The notes: generated by a model from the letters alone, not told the origin. DNA of 64,000 nucleotides from Lutibacter sp. (GCF_016342705.1 NZ_JAEINV010000003.1:211066-275065); one strand, 5' to 3'; positions 53,131-63,393 are shown, counted from the first letter of the stretch. Made by a program: numbers and translations.

Positions 53131-53853
53131 ATGAAAGCGGAAAAATTTCCAATAAAAATTGATAATGAGCAAGAACAGCTTTTGATAAAAGTTAAAATTA
53201 AAAGCTTACAACAAGAGTTACACACAATTGAACAAAAAACAACTGCTTTTGAAGTTATTTTAAGATCGCATTTAATAAATGAACTTATTGAAGAACAGGA
53301 GTTAACTGTACTTTACAAAAAACTGCAACAACAAAAAAAGGAAAAACGATTAGCTCAAAAGCAACGAGGAAAAAATTTTAAAGACACCAAGACTTTAAAA
53401 TTAACAGCTAAAACCATTGTTGAAAATACTAATGAAGTTGATAAAAATGAAAAAAAGAAGTTGTACAGAGAAGCTATGTTACACGTACATCCGGATAAGT
53501 TTTCTATGAATCATGAAAAAATAGATTTAGCAACTGAAATTACCACCAAACTTATTGAAATTTATCAAACAGGAAGTTTAAATGATTTAAAGACATTCCA
53601 TTCACATATATTTAGTGGAAATGCCTTGGAAGATTTTGCTAGCCAATCTGTGCAAAAAATAGACTTAATAGAAGACAATTATTTACAAATAGAATTAGAA
53701 AATCTAATAAAAAAACTAGAAATAGCAAAAGCAAAACACACGTATAAAGTTTTAACTGAATATGAGAATCCTTTATCTTTTATTAGTGAGCTAAAAGAGT
53801 ATTATACTGATAGAATTTTTAAATTAAGAAAGCGTACTAGAAAAGCAAGCTAA
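53131..53853 (+). CDS. J-domain-like protein with C-terminal HPD motif
   Basis: KKKLYREAMLHVHPDKFSMNHEKIDLATEITTKLIEIY; ATG at 53131. Confidence 0.75.
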   Translation: MKAEKFPIKIDNEQEQLLIKVKIKSLQQELHTIEQKTTAFEVILRSHLINELIEEQELTVLYKKLQQQKKEKRLAQKQRGKNFKDTKTLKLTAKTIVENTNEVDKNEKKKLYREAMLHVHPDKFSMNHEKIDLATEITTKLIEIYQTGSLNDLKTFHSHIFSGNALEDFASQSVQKIDLIEDNYLQIELENLIKKLEIAKAKHTYKVLTEYENPLSFISELKEYYTDRIFKLRKRTRKAS

Positions 53854-54767
53854 TTTATGATGAAAACCTTTCCTGTTTCTGCTAATGTTGAGTTTTCGAA
53901 AATTTCTTGCGCTTCTGTTTTAAAATCTTCAATATTTTTATAACGACCACTATAATGTCCTAAAATTAATTGTTGGACGTTTGCTTGTTTTGCAATTTTG
54001 GCAGCCTGTTCAGAAGTTGAATGTAAGGTTGTTAAGGCTAAATTTTCTTTATCTTTTAAAAAAGTAGTTTCGTGGTATAAACACGTTGCGTTTTTAATAA
54101 TTGGAACAATCTCCGGATAATATGAAGTATCGCTACAAAATGCGTAACTTTTAGGTTTTGAAGGATTTAGTGTAAGTGTTTCGTTTTTTAAAACAGTTCC
54201 ATTTTGCAAAGTGAAATCTCTACCATTCTTTAAATTTTGATAATCACAAACTTCAATTTCACTGAAATTTAAAATAGCGTTCATATCTAATTTACGTTCA
54301 CCTTCCTTTTCTTTAAATAAAAAGCCGTTGGTATACACTCTATGGTTTAGTGGAATAGTATGAACTTCAACTTTATCATCTTCAAAAATTAATTCACTTG
54401 TAGTACTGGTCAATTCATGAAATAATAAAGGGTATTGTGTCCAAGAATTTGATAGTTTAAGTTGTAGTGTTATCACTTCTTTAATTCCTTTCGGACCATA
54501 TACATGCAATTCCGTTTCTCTATTTAGTAATCGGAAAGTAGAAATTAAACCAACCAATCCAAAAAAGTGATCACCGTGTAAATGTGAAATAAAAATATGT
54601 TTAATTTTAGAAAATTTAATACCAAATTTGCGAAGTTGAACTTGAGTTCCTTCGCCGCAATCAATTAAAAAATGATGATTTTTTATTTCTAAAAATTGTG
54701 AAGTTGGGTGCGCATTAACTCTTGGTGTTGCAGAATGGCATCCTAAAATAGTGAGTGTTAAACTCAT
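53850..54767 (-). CDS. rnz: Ribonuclease Z
   Basis: LGCHSATPRVNAHPTSQFLEI; DCGEGTQVQLRKFGIKFSKIKHIFISHLHGDHFFGLVGLI. Confidence 0.98.
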   Translation of the reverse strand: MSLTLTILGCHSATPRVNAHPTSQFLEIKNHHFLIDCGEGTQVQLRKFGIKFSKIKHIFISHLHGDHFFGLVGLISTFRLLNRETELHVYGPKGIKEVITLQLKLSNSWTQYPLLFHELTSTTSELIFEDDKVEVHTIPLNHRVYTNGFLFKEKEGERKLDMNAILNFSEIEVCDYQNLKNGRDFTLQNGTVLKNETLTLNPSKPKSYAFCSDTSYYPEIVPIIKNATCLYHETTFLKDKENLALTTLHSTSEQAAKIAKQANVQQLILGHYSGRYKNIEDFKTEAQEIFENSTLAETGKVFIIN

Positions 54768-55123
54768 TTAATAACTAATCTTTTTGAAATTATTTCTGTT
54801 TCTGTTTGTAGTGAATAAATGTACATTCCAGGGGTTAAATTATTTCTGTTAAATATAATAGAGTTATTTCCTGATGAAGCATCAATTTTTTCAAAGTAAA
54901 CTGTTTTACCTAGTAAATTTTTTACAGTAAATTCAATATTTTGATTTTTACTTGAAATGAAATTTATTCTTGTTTTAATTGTTAAAGGATTTGGGTAAGC
55001 AGATAAAGAAAAGATAGTTTCAATACTTTGATTTTTATTTATAGCAGCACTATTATTATAATTTTGTTGACCAAAACTAATAGTAGTAAATAATAAAATT
55101 GTTATTAAAAGTAATTTTTTCAT
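54764..55123 (-). CDS. Short secreted protein consisting mainly of a T9SS type A sorting domain
   Basis: Signal peptide MKKLLLITILLFTTISFGQ; YPNPLTIKTRINFISSKN ... LLGKTVYFEKI ... GMYIYSLQTETEIISKRLVIK. Confidence 0.9.
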   Translation of the reverse strand: MKKLLLITILLFTTISFGQQNYNNSAAINKNQSIETIFSLSAYPNPLTIKTRINFISSKNQNIEFTVKNLLGKTVYFEKIDASSGNNSIIFNRNNLTPGMYIYSLQTETEIISKRLVIK

Positions 55124-55139
55124 CAATAAGCAACTAATT

Positions 55140-55472
55140 TTAAAATCCTAAATCTCGTTCAATAGCATCCATCTCCAAAATATCTAATGCTTCTGTAAAA
55201 GTTGGTACTACATTTATTTCATCTGGAATATCATCAATTTCAATTCCATTGCAAATTATTACAAAACTATAGCCGTTTGTACGGTGTTTTGAACTTATTT
55301 TCAAAAATAACAATAAATCTTTAATTTCTGTGTTAATTTTTTCTGAAAAATCAATAATGATATGTTTTTCAGATAATTGTAGGTAATTTTGTTTAAAACA
55401 ATCTACAAATTCTTTTACCGAATCTTCCGTTGATTTAATAAGAGTATAAGCATCGGTTTTCTTAATATCCAT
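55140..55472 (-). CDS. STAS-like conserved hypothetical protein
   Basis: 110 aa; IIIDFSEKINTEIKDLLLFLKISSKHRTNGYSFVIICNGI resembles an anti-anti-sigma fold. Confidence 0.6.
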   Translation of the reverse strand: MDIKKTDAYTLIKSTEDSVKEFVDCFKQNYLQLSEKHIIIDFSEKINTEIKDLLLFLKISSKHRTNGYSFVIICNGIEIDDIPDEINVVPTFTEALDILEMDAIERDLGF

Positions 55473-55473
55473 A

Positions 55474-56406
55474 TTAATTTCTTTTAATTTGTTCGGCTAA
55501 TAAATATATTACAGCCATTCTAATTGCAACACCATTTTCAACTTGGTTTAAAATAATTGATTGCTCTGCATCTGCAACATCACTGGTTAATTCTACACCT
55601 CTGTTAATTGGTCCTGGATGCATTATAACAATTTTCTTGCCAATTGAGTCTAATAATTTTTTATTTATTCCAAATAATTGTGTGTATTCTCTGGTGGATG
55701 GAAAATAATTAATATCCATTCGTTCATTTTGAACTCTCAAAACATTGGCAACATCACACCACTCCAGTGCTTTTCTAATATTTGGTTCTACGCCAACTCC
55801 TAAATTTTCAATATATTTTGGAATTAATGTTTTTGGCCCACAAACTTTAACTTCTGCACCTTGTAATTTTAATGCGTAAATATTTGAGAGTGCCACACGA
55901 GAATGTAACACATCGCCAACTATTACTATTTTTTTACCCGTTACGGATCCTAATTTTTCTCTAATAGAGTAGGAGTCTAATAATGCTTGGGTTGGATGTT
56001 CATGCGTTCCATCTCCTGCATTCACAATTCGGGCATTTACATGTTTCGATAAAAAATCACACGCCCCAACGTGTGGGTGACGCATTACAATTAAATCAAC
56101 TTTCATTGATAAAATATTGTTGGCTGTATCAATTAACGTTTCTCCTTTTTTTACTGAAGATTGACTTGCAGAAAAGTTGATAACATCTGCAGAAAGTCTT
56201 TTTTCAGCCAATTCAAAAGATAATTTCGTACGCGTACTGTTTTCAAAAAATAAATTGGCAATTGTAATGTCTCTTAAAGAAGGAACTTTTTTTATGGGTC
56301 TGTTAATTACTTCTTTAAAATGGTCGGCAGTTTTAAAAATTAAATCAATATCGGCTTTATTAATATGTTTAATTCCTAAAAGGTGTTGTACACTTAGCTG
56401 GTTCAT
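55474..56406 (-). CDS. pyrB: Aspartate carbamoyltransferase catalytic subunit
   Basis: FFENSTRTKLSFELAEKRL; VMRHPHVGACDFL; HPTQALLDSYSI; HPGPINRGVELTSDVAD. Confidence 0.98.
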   Translation of the reverse strand: MNQLSVQHLLGIKHINKADIDLIFKTADHFKEVINRPIKKVPSLRDITIANLFFENSTRTKLSFELAEKRLSADVINFSASQSSVKKGETLIDTANNILSMKVDLIVMRHPHVGACDFLSKHVNARIVNAGDGTHEHPTQALLDSYSIREKLGSVTGKKIVIVGDVLHSRVALSNIYALKLQGAEVKVCGPKTLIPKYIENLGVGVEPNIRKALEWCDVANVLRVQNERMDINYFPSTREYTQLFGINKKLLDSIGKKIVIMHPGPINRGVELTSDVADAEQSIILNQVENGVAIRMAVIYLLAEQIKRN

Positions 56407-56410
56407 GAAC

Positions 56411-56950
56411 TTATTTATTTAATATATAAACGGCATCTTTTCCATCTCTTCCTTTCCAGTGGACTGTTACTTTTTCTTCATTAATAACGTCAACTTGTCT
56501 TCCTCTATAATCTGGTTGAATTGGTAAATGACGACTAAATCTTCTATCAATTAATACCAATAATTCAATATCTGAAGGTCTTCCAAAAGATTGTATGGCT
56601 GTTAATGCAGCTCTAATGCTTCTTCCAGAAAACAATACATCGTCAATAAAAACAACTTTTTTATCTTCTACAATAAAATTAATATTTGTTTTATTGGCTT
56701 CTAGAGGTGCGTCTCTCCGCCTAAAATCATCTCTATAAAAAGTAATGTCTAATTGCCCAAACTCAATAGAAGGAATTTTGTAATCATCCTTTAAAATTTC
56801 AACTAATCGCTCAGCTAAAAATGTTCCTCTTGGTTGAATTCCAATTAAAACAGTGTTTTCAAAGTTATTATGATTTTCAATTAGCTGACAAGCCAATCGA
56901 TGCAAAATGATGTTAATTTCTTTAGAATTAAGAAGTGTTTTTTTACTCAT
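56411..56950 (-). CDS. pyrR: PyrR bifunctional regulator / uracil phosphoribosyltransferase
   Basis: IGIQPRGTFLAERLVEIL; KVVFIDDVLFSGRSIRAAL PRPP loop; VDRR-like region LIDRRFSRHLPIQPDY. Confidence 0.97.
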   Translation of the reverse strand: MSKKTLLNSKEINIILHRLACQLIENHNNFENTVLIGIQPRGTFLAERLVEILKDDYKIPSIEFGQLDITFYRDDFRRRDAPLEANKTNINFIVEDKKVVFIDDVLFSGRSIRAALTAIQSFGRPSDIELLVLIDRRFSRHLPIQPDYRGRQVDVINEEKVTVHWKGRDGKDAVYILNK

Positions 56951-57086
56951 TGTAGTACCAAACATTGTTTGGAATACAAATATAAAGCATTTTGTTAATT
57001 AATTTGTTAAAAACATTTAGAAGTTATTTTTAATTTTTTACATAGTTCATGTACTTTTATTGCAGAAGTAATTATTTATTTACACT

Positions 57087-58472
57087 ATGCCTTTAACTCC
57101 AAGAGAAAATAATGTTTCGTTGTCAAAATTTGAATCAATGCTTAAAACTAATAGCGTTTATTTTTTTGATTCGATTGAATTTGAGGAGATTATACATTAT
57201 TATCTAGATTCTGGAAAAAATTCATTGGCCAACAAAGCAATAACTTTAGGTTTAAAACAGCATCCAAATTCTGTAATGTTAAAATTATTAAAAGCAGAAT
57301 TACTTATTTTTAATGATGAAATTGACGAAGCTAGCAAGTTGTTAAAGGAAATTCAAGCAATTGAACCAACAAATGAAGAGGTTTATATTCAACAAGCAAG
57401 TATTCTTTCAAAAAATGATGATCACGCCGGAGCTATAAACGCATTGAAAATTGCACTGAGTTATACAGATGACGAAGTTGATGTACGATCAATGATAGGT
57501 ATGGAATATTTGTATTTAGATAATTTTGATGAAGCACGCCTAAATTTTGCCAAGTGTTTAGAAGTAGATTTTGAAGATTATTCCTCATTATATAATGTAA
57601 TTTATTGTTTTGATATGCAAAATCAGCACCAAGAAGCAGTAGTTTATATTAATAGCTATATTGATAAAGATCCATATAGTGAAGTGGCTTGGCATCAATT
57701 AGGAAGACAATATTATATTTTAGAACAATTTGATGAGGCATTAAAAGCTTTTGATTATGCAGTTTTAATTGATGAACTTTTTGTAGGTGCTTATTTAGAA
57801 AAAGCTAAAACGCTAGAGCAACTCAATTTATGGGAATCTGCCATTGAAAATTATAAAATTACGGTTAAATTAGATGATCCAACATCATTTGCATTCTTAA
57901 GAATTGGAGAATGTTACGAGCGTTTAAAAAAATCTACACAGGCCATAGAATTTTATAAAAAAGCGGTGCATGAAGATCCTTTATTAGAAAAAGGTTGGAT
58001 AGCAATTACTGAACTTTATTTAAAACGAAAAAATTACAATAAAGCTTTGTATAATATTAATAAAGCTATTGAAATAGATGATCAAAATGCTTTGTACTGG
58101 CGTAAATTTGCTGAAATTAATTTAAAATTAAATCTTTTTGAAGAGGCAGTTGAAGGTTTTGAAAATTGTATTATTTTACAAGATTATGATTTAGTAATTT
58201 GGATAGGAATCAGCGATGTTTTATGCTTTTTAGGTGAATTTGAAGATGCGTTGGTGTATTTACAAAAAGCTAAAACATATTTTAAAGGTTTTGCAGAAAT
58301 AGATTATAGGTTAGCTTGTTTATATTATAAATTTAAAAATCACAAAAAAGGCGAATTGCATTTAAATAAAGCCTTAAAAACGGATTTTGAATATCACTCC
58401 ATTATTAAAGAATTATTTCCAGAAGTTTATGAAATGAAAAATGTAAAAGAAGTGATTTATAATTTCAAATAA
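57087..58472 (+). CDS. Tetratricopeptide repeat protein
   Basis: Multiple consecutive ~34-aa TPR motifs. Confidence 0.95.
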   Translation: MPLTPRENNVSLSKFESMLKTNSVYFFDSIEFEEIIHYYLDSGKNSLANKAITLGLKQHPNSVMLKLLKAELLIFNDEIDEASKLLKEIQAIEPTNEEVYIQQASILSKNDDHAGAINALKIALSYTDDEVDVRSMIGMEYLYLDNFDEARLNFAKCLEVDFEDYSSLYNVIYCFDMQNQHQEAVVYINSYIDKDPYSEVAWHQLGRQYYILEQFDEALKAFDYAVLIDELFVGAYLEKAKTLEQLNLWESAIENYKITVKLDDPTSFAFLRIGECYERLKKSTQAIEFYKKAVHEDPLLEKGWIAITELYLKRKNYNKALYNINKAIEIDDQNALYWRKFAEINLKLNLFEEAVEGFENCIILQDYDLVIWIGISDVLCFLGEFEDALVYLQKAKTYFKGFAEIDYRLACLYYKFKNHKKGELHLNKALKTDFEYHSIIKELFPEVYEMKNVKEVIYNFK

Positions 58473-58518
58473 ACTTCATATAAAAATGTTACATTTGTCA
58501 GAAAACATAAAAAGACAA

Positions 58519-59451
58519 ATGGAGCAAAGAAACTTTTTTCAATATTTAATAATTACACTAAAAGGTATAGCAATGGGTGCTGCGGATGTAGTTCCTGGAG
58601 TTTCTGGTGGAACAATTGCATTTATTTCAGGAATTTATGAAGAACTTTTAGCAGCAATTAGCTCAGTAAATTTTGATACTTTAAAAGTGTTAAAAAATGA
58701 AGGAATAAATGCTGCGTGGAAAAAAGTAAATGGAAATTTTTTATTGGCACTTTTATCAGGAATTTTCATCAGTGTATTATCGCTTTCAAAAATAATATCG
58801 TATTTGCTAGAAAACCAGCCAATTTTAGTGTGGTCGTTCTTTTTTGGATTGGTATTGGCGAGTATTTTGTATGTTGCTAAGCAAATTACACAATGGAATT
58901 TTATAACAGTTGTTTTACTTATTATTGGAGCTGTTGGAGCCTTTTATATTACCACATTGCAACCTATGGTAAGTGAAAATTCTTCACCTTTATTTATATT
59001 TTTAGCAGGAGCTTTAGCAATTTGCGCAATGATTTTGCCTGGTATATCAGGGGCATTTATTTTGGTTCTTTTAGGAGCTTATAAACCAGTTTTAGATGCA
59101 ATTCATGATAAGGACTTTAAGTTATTAGCAACATTAGCTGCTGGAGCGGTGGTTGGATTATTATCTTTTTCAAAAATATTAAATTGGCTATTTAAACATT
59201 ACAAAAATTTTACTCTTGCGGTTTTAACTGGGTTTATTTTAGGGTCTTTAAACAAAATTTGGCCATGGAAAGAAACCTTAACTTGGCGTGTTAATTCGCA
59301 TGGTATTAAAGTTCCTTTTAATGAACAAAGTGTATCTCCTTTTAATTTTAATGGAGATGCTCAAATACTTACAGCAATTTTATTGGCTTTATCAGGATTT
59401 GCATTAATTTTATTATTAGAGAAATTAGCTAATATTTCAACTAAAAAATAA
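58519..59451 (+). CDS. DUF368 family membrane protein
   Basis: KGIAMGAADVVPGVSGGTIAFISGIYEELL; second half repeat MILPGISGAFILVLLGAY; ATG at 58519. Confidence 0.94.
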   Translation: MEQRNFFQYLIITLKGIAMGAADVVPGVSGGTIAFISGIYEELLAAISSVNFDTLKVLKNEGINAAWKKVNGNFLLALLSGIFISVLSLSKIISYLLENQPILVWSFFFGLVLASILYVAKQITQWNFITVVLLIIGAVGAFYITTLQPMVSENSSPLFIFLAGALAICAMILPGISGAFILVLLGAYKPVLDAIHDKDFKLLATLAAGAVVGLLSFSKILNWLFKHYKNFTLAVLTGFILGSLNKIWPWKETLTWRVNSHGIKVPFNEQSVSPFNFNGDAQILTAILLALSGFALILLLEKLANISTKK

Positions 59452-59454
59452 ATT

Positions 59455-60477
59455 ATGGCACGGGAACGCAGTTTTGCTGATAAATTTTTCCTTTTTTTAA
59501 AGGGATTGTCTATGGGCGCTGCAAATAAAGTTCCTGGTGTTTCTGGAGGAATGGTTTCTTTTGTATTAGGTTTTTATGAAGAAATGATTTATTCCTTCAA
59601 AAAAATAAACTTTAAAGCGTTTAAATTGTTGTTTAATGGACGATTTAAAAGCTTTTATTACTACACAAATGCACCGTTTTTAGTGTTGGTTTTTAGTGGA
59701 AGTATGTTCAGCTATTTTAGTGTTTCTTTGGTGTTAGATTTTTTAATTGACACATATGAGTTATATGTATGGAGCACTTTTTTTGGAATGATAATTGGCT
59801 CTATTTATTATATTTCAAAAGATTTTAATGACTGGAATACAAAAAATATTATTTCAATGTTGGCAGGAGCTGCTGTTGGAATTGCTATTAGTTTTATGAG
59901 TCCGGCAAAGGAGAACGATAATTTATGGTTTGTGTTTTTCTGTGGAATAATTGGAGTTTCAGGGATGACCTTACCAGGCTTATCAGGTTCTTTTATTTTA
60001 ATTTTAATGGGTAATTATGTGCTGTTGTTAGTAGATTCAGTTGCAATGCTATTTAAAACATTAACAGAAGTTTTTACTGGTGATTTTAGTTTTTTGAAAA
60101 GTGAAGAAAGAATCCAATATCTTAAAATTATTGGTACTTTTACGTTAGGTTCGGCATTTGGTTTAGTAACTACATCTCATATATTGGGTTGGGTTTTAAA
60201 ACGCTGGCATCAAATTGTAACTGCTGTAATAATAGGTTTTATTGCTGGTTCACTTGGAATTGTTTGGCCTTGGAAAAAGGAAATTTATAAAATTGTTGAT
60301 AATAAAATATTGTTAGATTCAAAAGGTGATAAAATAATTCAGAATTTTGAAAGATATTTTCCTGATTTTTCATCTTCCCAAACGTGGATCGCAATTGTAT
60401 TTGTAATAATAGGAATGGGGATTATTCTTGTTTTAGATAAGTTTAGTTCTAATAGAAAAGAGTTAATAGATGGATAA
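59455..60477 (+). CDS. DUF368 family membrane protein, second copy
   Basis: KGLSMGAANKVPGVSGGMVSFVLGFYEEMI; MTLPGLSGSFILILMGNY. Confidence 0.94.
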   Translation: MARERSFADKFFLFLKGLSMGAANKVPGVSGGMVSFVLGFYEEMIYSFKKINFKAFKLLFNGRFKSFYYYTNAPFLVLVFSGSMFSYFSVSLVLDFLIDTYELYVWSTFFGMIIGSIYYISKDFNDWNTKNIISMLAGAAVGIAISFMSPAKENDNLWFVFFCGIIGVSGMTLPGLSGSFILILMGNYVLLLVDSVAMLFKTLTEVFTGDFSFLKSEERIQYLKIIGTFTLGSAFGLVTTSHILGWVLKRWHQIVTAVIIGFIAGSLGIVWPWKKEIYKIVDNKILLDSKGDKIIQNFERYFPDFSSSQTWIAIVFVIIGMGIILVLDKFSSNRKELIDG

Positions 60478-61216
60478 TAGATTTAAATTTGGTTTAATTG
60501 GTAAGGATATTTCTTACTCGTTTTCACCTACATATTTTGCGGAAAAATTTAAAAAATTAGGTTTAGAAAACCACAAATATTTTAATTTTGATATTCCTGA
60601 AATTGAGGAATTTCCATTTATTTTATACCATAGAGAACATGAATTTAAAGGATTAAATGTTACAATTCCTTATAAAGAAAGTATTTTAAGGTATTTAAAT
60701 GAAATTGATCAAGAAGCAAAAGAAATTGGAGCTGTAAATACTATAAAAATTACGGACGATAATAAATTAATAGGTTATAATACTGATGTTTATGGTTTTC
60801 AAAAATCTATTGAACCTGTTATTAAAAAACATCATAAAAAAGCACTAATTTTAGGAACTGGAGGTGCATCTAAAGCTGTTAATTTTGCTTTCAAAAAAAT
60901 GGGAATTGAAGTTAAATTTGTTTCCAGAAATGTATCGGATAATGCGTTATTATATTCATTATTAACCAAAGAAATTTTGGAAGAATATACAATTATTGTA
61001 AATTGTTCTCCTGTTGGAACACATCCAAAAGTTGATGAGGCTCCAAATATTCCCTATCAATTTATAAATGAAAATCATTTGTTATTCGATTTAATTTACA
61101 ACCCTTCGGAAACAAAGTTTTTAAAAGAAGGTAAAAGTAGAGGAGCAACCATAAAAAATGGAAATGATATGTTAGAATTACAAGCCGAAAAGTCTTGGGA
61201 AATTTGGAATTCGTAA
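60470..61216 (+). CDS. aroE: Shikimate dehydrogenase
   Basis: FGLIGKDISYSFSPTYFAEKF; GLNVTIPYKESI; ALILGTGGASKAVNFAF. Confidence 0.97.
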   Translation: MDNRFKFGLIGKDISYSFSPTYFAEKFKKLGLENHKYFNFDIPEIEEFPFILYHREHEFKGLNVTIPYKESILRYLNEIDQEAKEIGAVNTIKITDDNKLIGYNTDVYGFQKSIEPVIKKHHKKALILGTGGASKAVNFAFKKMGIEVKFVSRNVSDNALLYSLLTKEILEEYTIIVNCSPVGTHPKVDEAPNIPYQFINENHLLFDLIYNPSETKFLKEGKSRGATIKNGNDMLELQAEKSWEIWNS

Positions 61217-61324
61217 AAAAAATAATATAATTTTTTACGCAACTTTTAAAATAAAAATACATCTTATAATGAAACAGTAAATGATACTGTTATAAACTTA
61301 AAATTGAACCTTAAACATTTTTAT

Positions 61325-63337
61325 ATGTTAGACGAGAATACCAAAGTACCAGAAGAAAACAATCCTTCAACGCCTCAAAATTCTGAGGAAAACACACTAG
61401 AAACAGTTCAACAAGAAAAAACAATTCAAGAGGAAGTAGCTCCTGAAGAATCAGTTGAACAAAAAATAGTGAAAGAAGAACCAGTTCAAGAACCAATTAA
61501 AGAAGAAGTCATTATTGAAAAACAATCTTCAGAACCTGTGAAAACTCCAAATAAAGCTATTGATGAAATTGATGATGAGATTGCTGCAAGTTCAGAAAAA
61601 ATTGAACACGAAAACTTAGAGGATAAAGATTATTCAAACCTATCATTAGAAGAATTAGTTGCGGAACTTACTATTTTGGTAAAAGAAAGTCCTGTTCAAA
61701 GCATTCAAAATAATGTAAATAATATTAAAAATGCCTTTAATATTAAATTTGGGGAGATATTAAAAAAAGAAAAAGCTAAATTTTTAGAGGAAGGCGGCAA
61801 TATTGTAGATTTTCAATATAGCGACCCAATTAAAACTTCGTACAACAGCATTTTATATGACTATAAGGTAAAAAGAAATGAATTTTACGCTGGTCAGGAG
61901 AATATGTTAAAGAAAAATTTAGAAGCTAAACTAGCATTAATAGAAGATTTAAAGCATTTAATAGATAATGCCGATGGATCTACTATGTATAAAATATTTA
62001 AAGATATTCAAACAAAATGGCGTGAAATTGGTCCAATTCCAAGAGCAAAGTATAATGATGCTTGGAGAACGTACCATCACCATGTTGAACGTTTTTATGA
62101 TTTATTACATTTAAACAATGATTTAAGAGATCTTGATTTTAAACATAATTTAGAAGAAAAATTAAAGTTAGTTCAAAAAGCGGAAGAGCTGGCAGAAATA
62201 GAAGATGTAAATGAAGCTTTTAAAGAATTACAAGTAGTTCATAAACTTTGGAAAGAAGAAGTTGGACCTGTAGCAAGAAATGATAGGGAAGAGGTTTGGA
62301 ATAGATTTAGTGAGGCAACAAAAAAAATACATGATAAAAGGCATGAGTTTTTTAAAGATGTTAGATCAAAATATGATGAAAATGTTGAAGCTAAGAATGA
62401 AATTATAGCTTTAATAGAAGCTATAGATACTTCAAAGAATAATTCCAGAGCAGATTGGCAAAAAAGTATAGATGAAATTGATTTATTAAGGAATAAGTTT
62501 TTTAGTATTGGGCAAACACCAAGAAATGTAAGCGATAAAATTTGGACAAAATTTAAGGCAGCAACCAAAAAATTTAATGTATCAAAAAATAAGTTTTTTA
62601 AAGAAGTTAAAAAGGATCATTTAGATAATTTGAATGCTAAAAAAGAGCTTATTGAAAAAGCGATTGCATTAAAAGATAGTGAAGATTGGGATTCGACTAC
62701 TGAAATAATGAAAAAAATTCAGGCTGATTGGAAAAAAATTGGGCATGTTCCTAGAAAATATTCCGATAAGCTTTGGAAAGAATTTAAGGATGCTTGTAAT
62801 CATTTTTTCGATAGACTACATAAAAGACAAGATGCTGGAAACAAAGAGCAACTTGAAGTTTTTAATGAAAAGAAAGATATTTTAAAGAATTTAAAAGAAG
62901 ATGTAGAAGATGATGGTAAAGATTTAACTTTAGATGATATTAAGGAATATGTGAATGATTGGCGCAACTTAGGAAGAGTTCCTTTTGAAATGAGGCATAT
63001 TGAAGTGAAATTTAATAAACTTATTGATAAAGTAGTTGAAACAAATGATGATATAGACAAGGAGGAAGTTGAAATGATAAAATTCAAAATTCTTGTGAAT
63101 GGTTATTTGGAACAAAAAAATTACAGAAAATTAGATTCAGAACAACTTTTTGTTAGAAAAAAAGTAGATGAGTCTGTAAAAGAAATTCAACAATTAGAAA
63201 ACAATTTAGGTTTTATATCAAATATTAAAGAGGATAATCCTTTAGTAATAAATGTTAGAAATAATATAAATGAATATAAAGATAAATTGGAAATTTGGAA
63301 AGCAAAGTTGGATTATTTAAGACAATTGGAGTATTAA
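61325..63337 (+). CDS. DUF349 repeat protein
   Basis: Repeated WREIGPIPRAKYNDAW / WKEEVGPVARNDREEVW / FFSIGQTPRNVSDKIW / WKKIGHVPRKYSDKLW units; acidic N-terminus; ATG at 61325. Confidence 0.93.
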   Translation: MLDENTKVPEENNPSTPQNSEENTLETVQQEKTIQEEVAPEESVEQKIVKEEPVQEPIKEEVIIEKQSSEPVKTPNKAIDEIDDEIAASSEKIEHENLEDKDYSNLSLEELVAELTILVKESPVQSIQNNVNNIKNAFNIKFGEILKKEKAKFLEEGGNIVDFQYSDPIKTSYNSILYDYKVKRNEFYAGQENMLKKNLEAKLALIEDLKHLIDNADGSTMYKIFKDIQTKWREIGPIPRAKYNDAWRTYHHHVERFYDLLHLNNDLRDLDFKHNLEEKLKLVQKAEELAEIEDVNEAFKELQVVHKLWKEEVGPVARNDREEVWNRFSEATKKIHDKRHEFFKDVRSKYDENVEAKNEIIALIEAIDTSKNNSRADWQKSIDEIDLLRNKFFSIGQTPRNVSDKIWTKFKAATKKFNVSKNKFFKEVKKDHLDNLNAKKELIEKAIALKDSEDWDSTTEIMKKIQADWKKIGHVPRKYSDKLWKEFKDACNHFFDRLHKRQDAGNKEQLEVFNEKKDILKNLKEDVEDDGKDLTLDDIKEYVNDWRNLGRVPFEMRHIEVKFNKLIDKVVETNDDIDKEEVEMIKFKILVNGYLEQKNYRKLDSEQLFVRKKVDESVKEIQQLENNLGFISNIKEDNPLVINVRNNINEYKDKLEIWKAKLDYLRQLEY

Positions 63338-63365
63338 AAATATTATTTTAAAGCATTTGAAAAAA

Positions 63366-63393
63366 GAGTTACTTAAAAGTGACTCTTTTTTTT
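63366..63393 (+). terminator. Terminator after DUF349 gene
   Basis: GAGTTACTT-aa-AAGTGACTC + T9. Confidence 0.85.

Noticed and set aside
62239-62568. 109-aa minus-strand ORF inside DUF349 gene
   Set aside because: Shadow ORF opposite a clear coding region with repeats
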